From Kaistia adipata DSM 17808 (lineage in GTDB: Bacteria; Pseudomonadota; Alphaproteobacteria; Rhizobiales; Kaistiaceae), in assembly GCF_000423225.1 (NCBI RefSeq), contig NZ_KE383992.1, positions 188,971 to 252,970 on the forward strand: 64,000 nucleotides of DNA, written 5' to 3'. This document shows, piece after piece, positions 54,095 through 63,133 of the stretch. The notes beneath the pieces were generated by a model, which was given only the letters and a program-made list of their open reading frames with translations, did no database searches and was not told the origin of the DNA. The position numbers and the translations under genes were made by a program. Every line of letters begins with the position of its first letter. Positions within the stretch are counted from its first letter, which is position 1.

Positions 54095-55165
54095 TTATAC
54101 CCTCGCCGGCGCCGTCGACTGGCGCACCACCAGCTCGACCTCGACGCGTTCGCGGCGCGGAGCCTCCAGGCCGTCGAGGATCATCTCGGCCGCCATGCGC
54201 CCCATCTGGGCGATCGGCTGCGCCACCGTGGTGAGCGGCGGATCCGAGACCGCGCCTTCCGGCACACCGTCGAAGCCGATCACCGAGACATCGCCCGGCA
54301 CCGAGAGACCCCGCGCCCGCAGCCAGTCGAGCGCGATCAGCGCGGCGCGGTCGGACATGCAGAGCAGCGCCGTCGGCCGGCGGCCGTCCGCGAAGAGGCT
54401 TTCCAGCGCCTCAATCACCGTCGGCCGGTCGTTCATCGTCTCGAAGATCGGCACGTCGGCCGGATCGACGCCGAACTCGGCCATGCCTGCGAGATAGCCG
54501 CGGATACGGTCGCGCGTGCCGGAATAGAAGGCGCCGTCGACCTGCTCCGCCGACACCGGGCCGATGCGATCGTCGACGAGCTCGAGCGCCACGATGGCGA
54601 CGTCGCGGTGGCCGAGCGCGCCGACATGGCGGGCGGCGGCGCGGGCGCTCTCGAACTCGTCGATGCCGATGACCGAGATCGACTCGTCCGGCGCCGCGAG
54701 CTGCAGCGCCACGAAGGGCAGCCGCCGCTCGCGCGACAGTTCGACAAGGCGCTCGCCGCCCTCGATGCAGAACAGGATCAGGCCGTCGACGATGGCGCTC
54801 TGGATGTTCCAGGCGAGCTTCTCGTCATTGGCGGCCGAGACCAGCGAGATGCCGGCGCCGCGCACGTCGCAGACGGCGGAAATCGACGCCATCATGGCGC
54901 GGGCATAGGGATCGGCAAAGAAATAGTCGAGCGACTCGGTGGTGGCGACGCCGATGGCGTTGACCTTGCCGGCCCGGAGCAGCCTGCCCTTCGGGTCGGG
55001 ACCGGCATAGCCGAGCGCGCGCGCGGCGGCCTCGACCTTCTCGCGCACCTCGGCGCGGACGATATCAGGTCTGTTGAAGGCGTTGGAGGCCGTGCCCTGC
55101 GAGACACCGGCGGCCTTGGCCACGTCCGACAGCTTCACCACCCTTTTCGCCCGCTCGACAGCCAC
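54095..55165 (-). CDS. LacI-family transcriptional regulator
   Basis: The 356-residue protein has the N-terminal helix-turn-helix KLSDVAKAAGVSQGTASNAFNRPDI and a periplasmic-binding-protein-like effector domain ending with VIGFDGVPEGAVSDPPLTTVAQP, typical of sugar-responsive LacI regulators. The frame can be read from a TTG at 55219, but that codon lies inside an operator. A GTG at 55165 with GAGGTGG about 8 bases upstream is the better start. Three copies of a palindrome in the divergent region are its likely operators, so it probably controls itself and the small gene opposite. Confidence 0.9.
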   Translation of the reverse strand: MAVERAKRVVKLSDVAKAAGVSQGTASNAFNRPDIVRAEVREKVEAAARALGYAGPDPKGRLLRAGKVNAIGVATTESLDYFFADPYARAMMASISAVCDVRGAGISLVSAANDEKLAWNIQSAIVDGLILFCIEGGERLVELSRERRLPFVALQLAAPDESISVIGIDEFESARAAARHVGALGHRDVAIVALELVDDRIGPVSAEQVDGAFYSGTRDRIRGYLAGMAEFGVDPADVPIFETMNDRPTVIEALESLFADGRRPTALLCMSDRAALIALDWLRARGLSVPGDVSVIGFDGVPEGAVSDPPLTTVAQPIAQMGRMAAEMILDGLEAPRRERVEVELVVRQSTAPARV

Positions 55166-55205
55166 CGCCTTCACCACCTCATGTCGGAAATTCGATAATT
55201 CGTGA

Positions 55206-55219
55206 TTGTATCGGTTCAA
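55206..55219. promoter_or_regulatory. LacI-type operator O1
   Basis: TTGTATCGGTTCAA is a near-palindrome with the central CG typical of LacI operators. It lies 40 bases upstream of the favoured start of the regulator gene, so it probably serves autoregulation. It shares ATCGGTTCA with O2 and O3. Confidence 0.75.
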
Positions 55220-55226
55220 ATTTCGC

Positions 55227-55256
55227 TTGACCAGCCCCTCGCCTGAGTCCTATCTT
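55227..55256 (+). promoter_or_regulatory. Promoter of the 61-residue gene
   Basis: TTGACC (-35, 55227-55232) and TATCTT (-10, 55251-55256) are 18 bases apart, a good housekeeping-type promoter. The -10 element touches operator O2, so a bound LacI protein would block it. Confidence 0.65.
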
Positions 55257-55268
55257 GAACCGATTCAA
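55255..55268. promoter_or_regulatory. LacI-type operator O2
   Basis: TTGAACCGATTCAA has perfect TTGAA/TTCAA arms and, on the other strand, reads TTGAATCGGTTCAA. It covers the predicted transcription start of the small gene. Confidence 0.8.
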
Positions 55269-55290
55269 TCCGAAGCGGCACGCTCCATGA

Positions 55291-55304
55291 TTGAATCGGT
55301 TCAT
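55291..55304. promoter_or_regulatory. LacI-type operator O3
   Basis: TTGAATCGGTTCAT matches the reverse strand of O2 at 13 of 14 positions. It lies within the predicted leader of the small gene, 36 bases from O2, and could act as a roadblock or help looping. Confidence 0.8.
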
Positions 55305-55326
55305 CTCTCCATCCGGAGGACCCGCG

Positions 55327-55512
55327 ATGATTCCCGCCAGCTATCTGTTCAAGAGTCTCTACCAATCACGCTTCGAGCAGGACGGCACGCAGGCGCACGA
55401 GGCCGAGCCGACTCGGCTCACGCCGCGCGACGGCCAGCGCGCCGCTCGCGGCGCGCACCACCGGGCCGTGCCCTATCTCGCCATTCTCGGCCTGTTCGGC
55501 CTCGCCCGCTAA
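55327..55512 (+). CDS. Small 61-residue protein under LacI-type operators
   Basis: A GGAGGA ribosome site 6 bases before the ATG opens a frame for MIPASYLFKSLYQSRFEQ and onward, 61 residues. The N-terminus is aromatic and amphipathic, the middle is polar and basic, and the end is hydrophobic (VPYLAILGLFGLAR). I recall similar MIPASYLFK-type short proteins from rhizobia but no function. The strong ribosome site, promoter and two flanking operators argue that this is a real, regulated gene. The stop TAA abuts a degenerate family E repeat. Confidence 0.75.
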   Translation: MIPASYLFKSLYQSRFEQDGTQAHEAEPTRLTPRDGQRAARGAHHRAVPYLAILGLFGLAR

Positions 55513-55572
55513 GTCCCCGCTCGAGCGCGATCTTGCCACGCGAACCAGCATCCGCTTCGCACGAGAGCGCTC
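55510..55572 (+). repeat. Family E gene-end repeat, copy 4 (degenerate)
   Basis: After the stop codon of the small gene the sequence GAGCGCGATCTTGCCACGCG, AACCAGCATCCGCTTCGCAC, GAGAGCGCTCC follows. It keeps the layout of family E (ACGCGAACCGG, CACTTCGCTC, AACGCTCC) with several substitutions. Confidence 0.6.
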
Positions 55573-55586
55573 CGGCCGCCACCCGG

Positions 55587-56342
55587 TCAGCCCGGCGCTT
55601 TCCGCCGCTTGTAGCGGATCGTCTCGAAGCGCATCGACAGCGCGTCGACCAGGAGCAGCCGACCGACCAGCGGCTCGCCGATCCCCGTGACCAGCTTCAG
55701 CACCTCCGCCGCCTGCAGGCTGCCGAGAATGCCGGTCAGCGCGCCGAGGATGCCGGCCTCGGCACAGCCGGGCAGCAGGCCGGGCGGCGGCGGCTCGGGG
55801 AAGAGATCGCGAAAGCGCGGGTTGAGCACGCCCTCGCCGTTCGTCTCCCACGGCAGCAGCGTCGTCAGCGAACCGTCGAAGCGGCCGACGGCCGCCGTCA
55901 CGAGCGGCCGCCGCAGCGCCTCGCAGCGGTCGGCGGCGAGAAAGCGCGTCTCGAAATTGTCGGTGCCGTCGGCGACGACGTCATAGGCCTCGATCAACGC
56001 GTCGGCATTGCCGGCGTCGAGCCGCAGCGCATGCGTCTCGACCCGGACATGCGGATTGAGGCGCGTCACGGCGCGGCGCGCGCTCTCGACTTTGTCGACG
56101 CCCACCGTTCCGGTGTCGTGGATCACCTGCCGCTGCAGGTTGGAAAGCGCGACGTGGTCGTCGTCGACGATGCCGATCGTGCCGATTCCGGCGGCGGCGA
56201 GATACTGGATTAGCGGCGCGCCGAGCCCGCCGGCGCCCAGCACCAGCACGCGCGCCGCCTTCAGCTTCTGCTGCCCCGGCCCACCCACTTCGGGCAGCAC
56301 GAGATGGCGCGCATAGCGTTCGATTTCATCGCGACTGAACAT
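55587..56342 (-). CDS. moeB: MoeB/ThiF-family adenylyltransferase
   Basis: These E1-like enzymes adenylate the C-terminal glycine of sulfur carriers such as MoaD or ThiS. The 251-residue protein has the ATP site VLVLGAGGLGAPLIQYLAAAG, SNLQRQVIHD, and DGTDNFETRFLAA. The two CxxC zinc pairs of E. coli MoeB are missing: the first position reads NPRFRDLF before PEPP and none is present at the C-terminus. The assignment to MoeB versus ThiF is by overall similarity, and the metal loss should be noted. Confidence 0.88.
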   Translation of the reverse strand: MFSRDEIERYARHLVLPEVGGPGQQKLKAARVLVLGAGGLGAPLIQYLAAAGIGTIGIVDDDHVALSNLQRQVIHDTGTVGVDKVESARRAVTRLNPHVRVETHALRLDAGNADALIEAYDVVADGTDNFETRFLAADRCEALRRPLVTAAVGRFDGSLTTLLPWETNGEGVLNPRFRDLFPEPPPPGLLPGCAEAGILGALTGILGSLQAAEVLKLVTGIGEPLVGRLLLVDALSMRFETIRYKRRKAPG

Positions 56343-56449
56343 CCGGCGATCCTAGAGCGTCGGCGCGGACCTGGCGAGGTCGGCGCCGCGCGCTTCGCGA
56401 CGAGGCGAAAGCCCCCAGCGCGCCAGCAAGGCCGGATTGGCGATCGGCG

Positions 56450-57082
56450 CTATTTGGTGCCGTACATCCGGTCGCCGGCATCGCCCAGGCCCGGCACGAT
56501 ATAGCCGTGGTCGTCGATCTTCTTGTCGATCGAGGCGGTGAAGATCGGGACGGTCGGGTGGGCGGCCTGGAAATTGGAGATGCCCTCCGGCGTCGCCAGC
56601 AGGCAGAGGAAGCGGATGTCCTTGGCGCCGCGCTCCATCAGCCGGTCCACGGCGGCGATCGCCGAATTGCCGGTCGCCAGCATCGGATCGACGACGATGG
56701 TCAGCCGCTCGTCGAGCGAATCCGGCGCCTTGAAGTAGTATTCGACCGCCTGCAGCGTCTTCGGATCGCGATAGAGGCCGACATGGGCGACGCGCGCTGC
56801 CGGCACCAGGTCGAGCATGCCCTCGAGCAGGCCGTTGCCGGCCCTGAGCACCGAGGCGAAGACCAGCTTCTTGCCGGCCAGCGTCGGCGCTTCCATCTCG
56901 GTCAGCGGCGTCTCGATCGTGGTCGTCGTCATCTCGAGATCGCGCGTCACCTCGTAGCAGAGCAGCGTCGAGATCTCGCGCAACAGCCGGCGGAAGCCGG
57001 CCGTCGACGTGTGCTTGTCGCGCATGATGGTGAGCTTGTGCTGCACCAGGGGGTGGTTGATCACCGTCACGCCGTTCATCAT
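56450..57082 (-). CDS. upp: Uracil phosphoribosyltransferase
   Basis: Upp makes UMP from uracil and PRPP. The 210-residue protein begins [22 protein letters not shown] and has the PRPP loop [16 protein letters not shown] and uracil-binding C-terminus [20 protein letters not shown]. It is a complete, typical enzyme. It is divergent from deoB and so faces the purine/pyrimidine salvage operon. In yeasts a upp homologue (URC6) is also needed for the URC uracil pathway whose other genes are at 40.6-43.3 kb. Confidence 0.96.
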   Translation of the reverse strand: MMNGVTVINHPLVQHKLTIMRDKHTSTAGFRRLLREISTLLCYEVTRDLEMTTTTIETPLTEMEAPTLAGKKLVFASVLRAGNGLLEGMLDLVPAARVAHVGLYRDPKTLQAVEYYFKAPDSLDERLTIVVDPMLATGNSAIAAVDRLMERGAKDIRFLCLLATPEGISNFQAAHPTVPIFTASIDKKIDDHGYIVPGLGDAGDRMYGTK

Positions 57083-57258
57083 CAGCCTCGCTTTATCCTT
57101 GTTGCGCCACCGTAGCGCGCCGCCCGGGCGCTGAAAACCGCCACGCCGCCGCAGGGTGGCGGCTCCCGACGCTTTGTCCCCACCGAACCGGGCGCGACTT
57201 GTGGCCGAAGGGCGGCCCGGCCTATTCTGCCGCAGCTTTGAGCCTGGGTTGCAAGCAT

Positions 57259-58491
57259 ATGACGCGCGCCATTCTGATTGTTCTCGATTCCGTCGGCATC
57301 GGCGGCGCGCCGGACGCCGCGCGCTACGGCGACGACGGCGCCAACACGGTCGGCCACATCGCCGCCGCCTGCGCCCGCGGCAACGGCGACCGCGCCGGCC
57401 TGCGCGCCGGCCCGCTGGCGCTCCCCAACCTCGCCCGACTCGGCCTCGGCGCGGCGACCGCCGCCACCGACGGCGCCTGGCCGGAAGGGCTCGACAAGCC
57501 GGGCCCGGGCGCCGTCTTCGGCCACGCGGCTGAAATCTCCAGTGGCAAGGACACGCCCTCCGGCCACTGGGAGATCACCGCCGTGCCGGTACCCTTCGCC
57601 TGGGGCTATTTCCCGGAGACCGAGCCCTGCTTCCCGGCCGAACTGACCGCGGCGATCATCCGCGACGCCGGCCTCCCCGGCATCCTCGGCGACAAGCACG
57701 CCTCCGGCACGACGATCATCGCCGAGCTCGGCCTCGAGCACATCCGGACCGGCAAGCCGATCTGCTACACCTCCGCCGATTCCGTCTTCCAGATCGCCGC
57801 GCACGAGACCCATTTCGGCCTCGACCGGCTCTACGCGCTCTGCGAGACGGTGCGCCGCCTGGTCGATCCCCTGAACATCGGCCGCGTCATCGCCCGCCCC
57901 TTCGTCGGTGAGACGCCGGAGACCTTCGAGCGCACCGCCAACCGGCGCGACTACGCCGTGCCGCCGCCCGAGCCGACGCTGCTCGACCGCGTGATCGCCG
58001 CCGGCGGCCGGACGCTGGCGATCGGCAAGATCGGCGACATCTTCGCCCACCAGGGCATTTCGGAAGTCACCAAGGCGGCCGGCAACATGGCACTCACCGA
58101 CGCCACGCTCGCCGCGATCGCGCGCGCCAGCGACGGCGACCTGGTGATCGCCAACCTCGTCGATTTCGACACGCTCTACGGCCACCGCCGCGACGTTGCC
58201 GGCTATGCCGCGGCGCTCGAGGCCTTCGACGCGCGCGTGCCGGAGATCGAGGCGGCGCTCGTCTCCGGCGACCTCGTCGTCATCACCGCCGACCATGGCT
58301 GCGACCCGACCTGGCGCGGCACCGATCACACGCGCGAACAGGTGCCGGTGCTCGCCTTCGGCCTGACGCAGAACGGACGCGGCCTCGCCGGCAAGGACAT
58401 TGGCGGCCGCACCAGCTTCGCCGATATCGGCGAGACAATCGCAGCACATCTCGGCCTCGCGCCGGGCCCCCACGGACGGAGCTTTCTCTGA
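57259..58491 (+). CDS. deoB: Phosphopentomutase
   Basis: DeoB interconverts (deoxy)ribose 1- and 5-phosphate, linking nucleoside cleavage with central metabolism. The 410-residue metalloenzyme has [25 protein letters not shown], the cap domain, and the metal residues in [13 protein letters not shown] and [19 protein letters not shown]. Length is normal. It is the first gene of a run with add and a PhnD-like protein; its stop overlaps the add start by one base. Confidence 0.96.
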   Translation: MTRAILIVLDSVGIGGAPDAARYGDDGANTVGHIAAACARGNGDRAGLRAGPLALPNLARLGLGAATAATDGAWPEGLDKPGPGAVFGHAAEISSGKDTPSGHWEITAVPVPFAWGYFPETEPCFPAELTAAIIRDAGLPGILGDKHASGTTIIAELGLEHIRTGKPICYTSADSVFQIAAHETHFGLDRLYALCETVRRLVDPLNIGRVIARPFVGETPETFERTANRRDYAVPPPEPTLLDRVIAAGGRTLAIGKIGDIFAHQGISEVTKAAGNMALTDATLAAIARASDGDLVIANLVDFDTLYGHRRDVAGYAAALEAFDARVPEIEAALVSGDLVVITADHGCDPTWRGTDHTREQVPVLAFGLTQNGRGLAGKDIGGRTSFADIGETIAAHLGLAPGPHGRSFL

Positions 58492-59471
58492 TGGTCGCGG
58501 ATCTCGCCAAGGCCGAACTGCACTGCCACATCGAGGGCGCCGCCTCGCCGGAGCTGGTGCGTCGCGTCGCCGCCCGGCATGGCGTCGATCTCTCCGGCCT
58601 GTTCGACGCCGACGGCGCCTTCGCCTGGCACGACTTCACCTCGTTCCTGAACGCCTATGACCGCGCCGCCGCCGTGTTCCGCACGCCGGAGGACTATCGC
58701 GACCTCGCTTACACCTATTTCACCAGCCTCGCCGCCGAGGGCGCCATCTATGGCGAGGTGTTCATCTCGTCCGATCACGCGCTCGCCTCCGGGCTCAGCT
58801 ATCGCGACTATGTCGAGGGCCTGGCCGAGGGCATCCGCGACGCCGAGGCGGAAACCGGCATCATCGGCCGGATGATCGCCACCGGCGTGCGCCACTATGG
58901 ACCCGACCGCATCCTCGTTGCCGCGCAAACCGTGGTGAACGAGCCGCACCCGCTCGTCACCGGCTTCGGCGTCGCCGGCGACGAACGCATGCACCATCCC
59001 CGCGATTTCGCCGATGCCTTCCGCATCGCCGGCGAGGCCGGACTCGGCCTCACCGTGCATGCCGGCGAGTTCGGCGGGCCGGAGAGCGTGCGCGACGCGC
59101 TCGACCATCTCGGCGTCACCCGCATCGGCCATGGCGTCCGCGCCATCGAGGACCCGGACCTCGTCGCCCGCCTCGTCGACGAGGACATCGTGCTGGAGCT
59201 CTGCCCCGGCTCGAACGTCGCGCTCGGGCTCTATCCCGACATTCCGAGCCACCCCTATGCGCGGCTGCGCGACGCCGGCGTGCGCGTTACCGTCAGCTCC
59301 GACGACCCGCCCTATTTCGGCTCGTCGATCGGCGCCGAATATGGCTGGCTCGCCGACGGCCAGGGCCAGTCGCGGGCGGCGCTCGCCGAGGCGACCCGCA
59401 CCGCCATCGACGCCGCCTTCGTCGACGCCGAGACGCGGCAGCGCCTGATCAACCGACTGGCGACCGCCTGA
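58491..59471 (+). CDS. add: Adenosine deaminase
   Basis: Add converts (deoxy)adenosine to inosine. The 326-residue TIM-barrel protein has the zinc motif ELHCHIEGAAS, LTVHAGEFGGPESV, RIGHGVRAI, and SSDDPPYFGSS for the remaining metal and catalytic residues. A related adenine deaminase activity cannot be excluded by sequence alone, but the family assignment is clear. TGATG overlaps at both ends tie it to deoB and to the downstream binding protein. Confidence 0.9.
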   Translation: MVADLAKAELHCHIEGAASPELVRRVAARHGVDLSGLFDADGAFAWHDFTSFLNAYDRAAAVFRTPEDYRDLAYTYFTSLAAEGAIYGEVFISSDHALASGLSYRDYVEGLAEGIRDAEAETGIIGRMIATGVRHYGPDRILVAAQTVVNEPHPLVTGFGVAGDERMHHPRDFADAFRIAGEAGLGLTVHAGEFGGPESVRDALDHLGVTRIGHGVRAIEDPDLVARLVDEDIVLELCPGSNVALGLYPDIPSHPYARLRDAGVRVTVSSDDPPYFGSSIGAEYGWLADGQGQSRAALAEATRTAIDAAFVDAETRQRLINRLATA

Positions 59472-60394
59472 TGACCCGACGCCGCGCCCCCCTCCTCGCC
59501 GCCCTGGCGCTCGCCGCCCAGGCGGTCGCGGCGGGACCGGCCGCGGCCGGCTGGCGCGACGATCTCGGCACGCTCAAGGTCGGCTTCATCGCCGGCGACA
59601 ATCCCGCCTACGAGATCGCCCGGCTGGAGAAGTTCCGCTGGCAGCTGCAGCTGAACCTCGCCTTGCCGGTCGAGCTCTACCCGGCACGCGACTACGAGGC
59701 GCTGATCGAGGCGCAGTCGACGGGGCGCGTGCAGTACACCGTGCTGTCGTCGCTGGCCTATCTCGCCCTGAACCAGCGCTGCGGCTGCGCCGAGGCGCTG
59801 GCGCAGCCGACGACGGCCGAGCATGCGCGCGGCTTCCGCGCGCTGCTGGTGGCGAAGAAGGACGGCCCGGTGCAGACGCTGGCGGATGCGCGCAACATGC
59901 GCCTCGCCGTCGGCGCGGCGGATTCGCTGTCCGGCCGGCGCGCGCCGTTCGCCGGCCTCGGCGCCGAGGGCATCGATCCCGAAAGCTATTTTCTGCGCAT
60001 CGTCGAGACGAGCGACAGCGAGGCGGCGCTGGCGGCGCTGGCCGCCGGCTCGGCCGACATCGCGACCGCCTGGTCGTCGGCGACCGACCCGCTCAGCGCC
60101 GATTCCGGCTCCGGCCCGTTCGCGCGGCTCGCCGGCGACGGTACGCTGGACCCGGCGTCGCTGAAGGTGATCTGGCAATCGGCACTGATCCCGTTCGGCC
60201 CGCATGCCGTCCGCAAGGAACTGGCGCCGGAGGCGAAGCAGGCGCTGCTCCGGGCGCTGACCGAGATGCAGGCCTCGGCGCCGGAAGCCTATGACGCGAT
60301 CGAGCGCGGCTTTCCCGGCGGCTTCGTCGCCGCCGACCAGGCGGAATTCGACGCGCTGGCGGCGCTGCTGAAGATCGCGCCCGACAAGCCCTGA
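59471..60394 (+). CDS. PhnD-like phosphate/phosphonate binding protein
   Basis: The 307-residue protein has a Sec signal peptide (cleavage likely after AAA or AAAG near residue 25) and a PhnD-type fold with LKVGFIAGDNPAYEIARLEKFRWQL and TVLSSLAYLAL, then two-domain hinge stretches. No permease or ATPase gene follows, so it is an orphan. It overlaps the add stop in TGATG and so belongs to the deoB operon. A role in sensing or importing a phosphorylated or nucleoside-like ligand is a guess based on context. Confidence 0.82.
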   Translation: MTRRRAPLLAALALAAQAVAAGPAAAGWRDDLGTLKVGFIAGDNPAYEIARLEKFRWQLQLNLALPVELYPARDYEALIEAQSTGRVQYTVLSSLAYLALNQRCGCAEALAQPTTAEHARGFRALLVAKKDGPVQTLADARNMRLAVGAADSLSGRRAPFAGLGAEGIDPESYFLRIVETSDSEAALAALAAGSADIATAWSSATDPLSADSGSGPFARLAGDGTLDPASLKVIWQSALIPFGPHAVRKELAPEAKQALLRALTEMQASAPEAYDAIERGFPGGFVAADQAEFDALAALLKIAPDKP

Positions 60395-60433
60395 TCGCCG
60401 CGGCGGCGCCACGGCGATCGCCGCCCCTGCCGT

Positions 60434-60886
60434 TCAGACGAGCGAACCTTCGCTGCTGAGGATGTTGTCCTGCATCTTGAGCAGGGCCACCCGCATCGCC
60501 TCGGTGGCGGCGGGATCGATGCCCCGCTCCGCATCCTCGCGCACCTGCTTGCCGATGGCGCGGATGCGGCGGACGATGCTGGCGGCGTTGGGCGTGAGGC
60601 GGATCAGCTTGGCGCGCCGATCGGCGGGATCGGCAATACGTTCGACAAGGGCCGCGGCTTCCAGTCGATCGAGGAATCCGACGAGCGTCATCGGCTCGAC
60701 GCACAGTTCTTCGGCCAGAGTCGACTGACGAAGACCTGGATGACGGCTGACAAAGGCAAGTGTCCGCGCCTCGGCGACCGTCAAACCGAGCCCCGCGTTT
60801 TCCAGCGCCTTCTCAAACCGCCTGCGCAAAAGCCTCGCCACGTCGACGAGCAGGAAACCGAGCGGATCTTCCGTTACGGCAGTCAA
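60434..60886 (-). CDS. MarR-family transcriptional regulator
   Basis: The 150-residue protein has the winged helix RQSTLAEELCVEPMTLVGFLDRLEAAALV and wing DPADRRAKLIRL between dimerisation helices, typical of MarR. An ATG at 60967 would extend it by 27 residues, but that stretch is AT-rich and contains a good promoter. The TTG at 60886, preceded by GGGAGAG, is therefore the better start. It is convergent with the PhnD-like gene and divergent from typA. The ligand is unknown. Confidence 0.86.
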   Translation of the reverse strand: MTAVTEDPLGFLLVDVARLLRRRFEKALENAGLGLTVAEARTLAFVSRHPGLRQSTLAEELCVEPMTLVGFLDRLEAAALVERIADPADRRAKLIRLTPNAASIVRRIRAIGKQVREDAERGIDPAATEAMRVALLKMQDNILSSEGSLV

Positions 60887-60921
60887 AATGCTGACTCTCC
60901 CGGCGATAATAAGACAGACAT

Positions 60922-60951
60922 ATAATAGATAAAAATTCAACGGAAAGTCAA
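60922..60951 (-). promoter_or_regulatory. Promoter of the MarR gene
   Basis: On the reverse strand TTGACT (60951-60946) and TATTAT (60927-60922) are 18 bases apart in an AT-rich island unusual for this genome. It lies 36 bases before the TTG start and supports that start. Confidence 0.7.
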
Positions 60952-61137
60952 TCTTTTGTTTGCTCATTACTTGACCGCCAAACGGCCGTCAACGCCCCGG
61001 CGGCCTACCACCCGCAGGGAAACAACCTCCTCCGGATAGCGGGTTGCGTTTTTCCGGCAATTCGATCATTTTGCGCCGCAAAATCGCCGGTCGCGACGAG
61101 GCACCTGTCCGTTGCCGCCGCGTCTTCGGATTCGCAC

Positions 61138-62958
61138 ATGACTCTTCGCAATATCGCCATCATCGCGCACGTCGATCATGGCAAGACAACACTCGTGGAC
61201 AAGCTGCTGCAGCAGTCCGGCTCCTTCCGTGACAACCAGCGCGTCGCCGAGCGCGTCATGGATTCGAACGACATCGAGAAGGAGCGCGGCATCACCATTC
61301 TGGCCAAGGCGACCTCGATCACCTGGCATGATGCCCGCATCAACATCGTCGATACGCCAGGCCACGCCGACTTCGGCGGCGAGGTCGAGCGCATCCTGAA
61401 CATGGTCGACGGCGTGATCGTGCTGGTCGACGCCGCCGAGGGCCCGATGCCGCAGACGAAGTTCGTCGTCGGCAAGGCGCTGAAGCTCGGCCTTCGCCCG
61501 ATCGTCGCGATCAACAAGGTCGACAAGGCCGACGCCCGCGTCCAGGAAGTCGTCAACGAGGTGTTCGACCTGTTCGCGGCGCTCGACGCCAATGACGAGC
61601 AGCTCGACTTCCCGATCCTGTACGGGTCCGGCAAGAACGGCTGGATGTCGCTGTCGCCCGACGGTTCGCACGAAGAGGGCATGGCGCCGCTGTTCGAGCT
61701 GGTGCTCCGCCACGTGCCGGCGCCGCATGTCGAGGACGGCCCGTTCCGCATGATCGGCACACTGCTCGAATCCAACCCCTATCTCGGCCGCCTGATCACC
61801 GGCCGCATCTCGTCCGGCACCGTCAAGCCGAACCAGATGATCAAGGTGCTGGCCCAGGACGGCTCGACCGTCGAGTCGTTCCGCGTCTCCAAGATCATGG
61901 CCTTCCGCGGCATCGAGCGGCAGCCGATCGAGGAAGGCGTCGCGGGTGACATCGTCGCCATCGCCGGCATGACCAAGGGCACCGTCGCCGACACCTTCGC
62001 CGATCCGGCCGTCACCGAGCCGATCAAGGCGCAGCCGATCGATCCGCCGACCGTGTCGATGACCTTCCTGGTCAATGACAGCCCGCTCGCCGGCACCGAG
62101 GGCGACAAGGTCACCAGCCGCATGATCCGCGACCGCCTGCTCAAGGAAGCGGAAGGCAATGTCGCGCTGAAGATCGAGGAATCCTCCGAGAAGGACTCCT
62201 TCATCGTGTCGGGCCGCGGCGAACTGCTGCTCGCCATCCTGATCGAGAACATGCGCCGCGAGGGCTACGAGCTCGGCGTCTCGCGTCCGCGCGTCGTGTT
62301 CCAGAAGGACCTCTCCGGCGAGACGCTGGAGCCGATCGAGGAAGTCATCATCGACGTCGACGAGGAGCATTCCGGCGTCGTCGTGCAGAAGATGTCGGAG
62401 CGCAAGGCCGACCTGATCGAGCTGCGCTCGTCGGGTGGCAACCGCCAGCGCCTCGTCTTCCACGCGCCGACCCGCGGCCTGATCGGCTACCAGGGCGAGC
62501 TCCTGACCGACACGCGCGGCACGGCGATCATGAACCGCCTGTTCCACGACTACGCCCCGCACAAGGGCGACATTCCCGGCCGCCGCAACGGCGTGCTGAT
62601 CTCGACTGACCAGGGCGAGGCCGTCGCCTTCGCGCTGTGGAACCTCGAGGATCGCGGCCCGATGATGATCGAGCCGGGCTGGAAGGTGTATGGCGGCATG
62701 ATCGTCGGCGAGCACACCCGCGACAACGACCTCGAGGTCAACGTGCTCAAGGGCAAGAAGCTCTCCAACGTGCGCGCCGCCGGCAAGGACGAGGCCGTCC
62801 GCCTCACCCCGCCGATCCGCATGACGCTGGAGCGCTCACTGTCCTGGATCTCCGACGACGAGCTGGTCGAAGTGACGCCGAAGTCGATCCGCCTGCGCAA
62901 GGCGATCCTCGACCCGATCGAGCGCAAGCGCGCCGACCGCTCCGCCAAGGCGAGCTGA
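61138..62958 (+). CDS. typA: Ribosome-associated GTPase TypA/BipA
   Basis: TypA is a translational GTPase that helps large-subunit assembly and stress growth. The 606-residue protein has G1 IIAHVDHGKTTLVDKLL, RGITILAKATS, the G3 DTPGHADFGGEVER and G4 NKVDKADAR, then domains II, III, V and the BipA-specific C-terminal domain ending with RKAILDPIERKRADR. The length matches the family. It is monocistronic, with a large palindrome after its stop. Confidence 0.97.
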   Translation: MTLRNIAIIAHVDHGKTTLVDKLLQQSGSFRDNQRVAERVMDSNDIEKERGITILAKATSITWHDARINIVDTPGHADFGGEVERILNMVDGVIVLVDAAEGPMPQTKFVVGKALKLGLRPIVAINKVDKADARVQEVVNEVFDLFAALDANDEQLDFPILYGSGKNGWMSLSPDGSHEEGMAPLFELVLRHVPAPHVEDGPFRMIGTLLESNPYLGRLITGRISSGTVKPNQMIKVLAQDGSTVESFRVSKIMAFRGIERQPIEEGVAGDIVAIAGMTKGTVADTFADPAVTEPIKAQPIDPPTVSMTFLVNDSPLAGTEGDKVTSRMIRDRLLKEAEGNVALKIEESSEKDSFIVSGRGELLLAILIENMRREGYELGVSRPRVVFQKDLSGETLEPIEEVIIDVDEEHSGVVVQKMSERKADLIELRSSGGNRQRLVFHAPTRGLIGYQGELLTDTRGTAIMNRLFHDYAPHKGDIPGRRNGVLISTDQGEAVAFALWNLEDRGPMMIEPGWKVYGGMIVGEHTRDNDLEVNVLKGKKLSNVRAAGKDEAVRLTPPIRMTLERSLSWISDDELVEVTPKSIRLRKAILDPIERKRADRSAKAS

Positions 62959-63016
62959 GCCCAGGCGAGCGGACCGAGGCGGGCTGAGCCAGGGCGCTCG
63001 GCACGCAACCGTTCCG

Positions 63017-63042
63017 TGCCGGCGCGTTCCGACGCGCCGGCA
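63017..63042. terminator. Palindrome after typA
   Basis: TGCCGGCGCG and CGCGCCGGCA form a perfect 10-base stem around a six-base loop, 59 bases after the typA stop. No thymine run follows, so termination would not be of the classic intrinsic form. Confidence 0.55.
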
Positions 63043-63133
63043 CGATCCCGTGCCGGCATGCCGCCGCGACTCGTGACACGGGAACGCAAAATCCCCCTTC
63101 CCCGACGCGAAGAGCGGACATATCTTGATCCGC

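Noticed and set aside
55171-55219. Upstream TTG start at 55219 for the LacI regulator
   Set aside because: The TTG lies inside operator O1, has no ribosome site, and adds residues ahead of the normal LacI N-terminus.
60887-60967. N-terminal extension of the MarR regulator from an ATG at 60967
   Set aside because: The extension is AT-rich, encodes a non-family hydrophobic stretch and contains the -35 and -10 elements of a good promoter.
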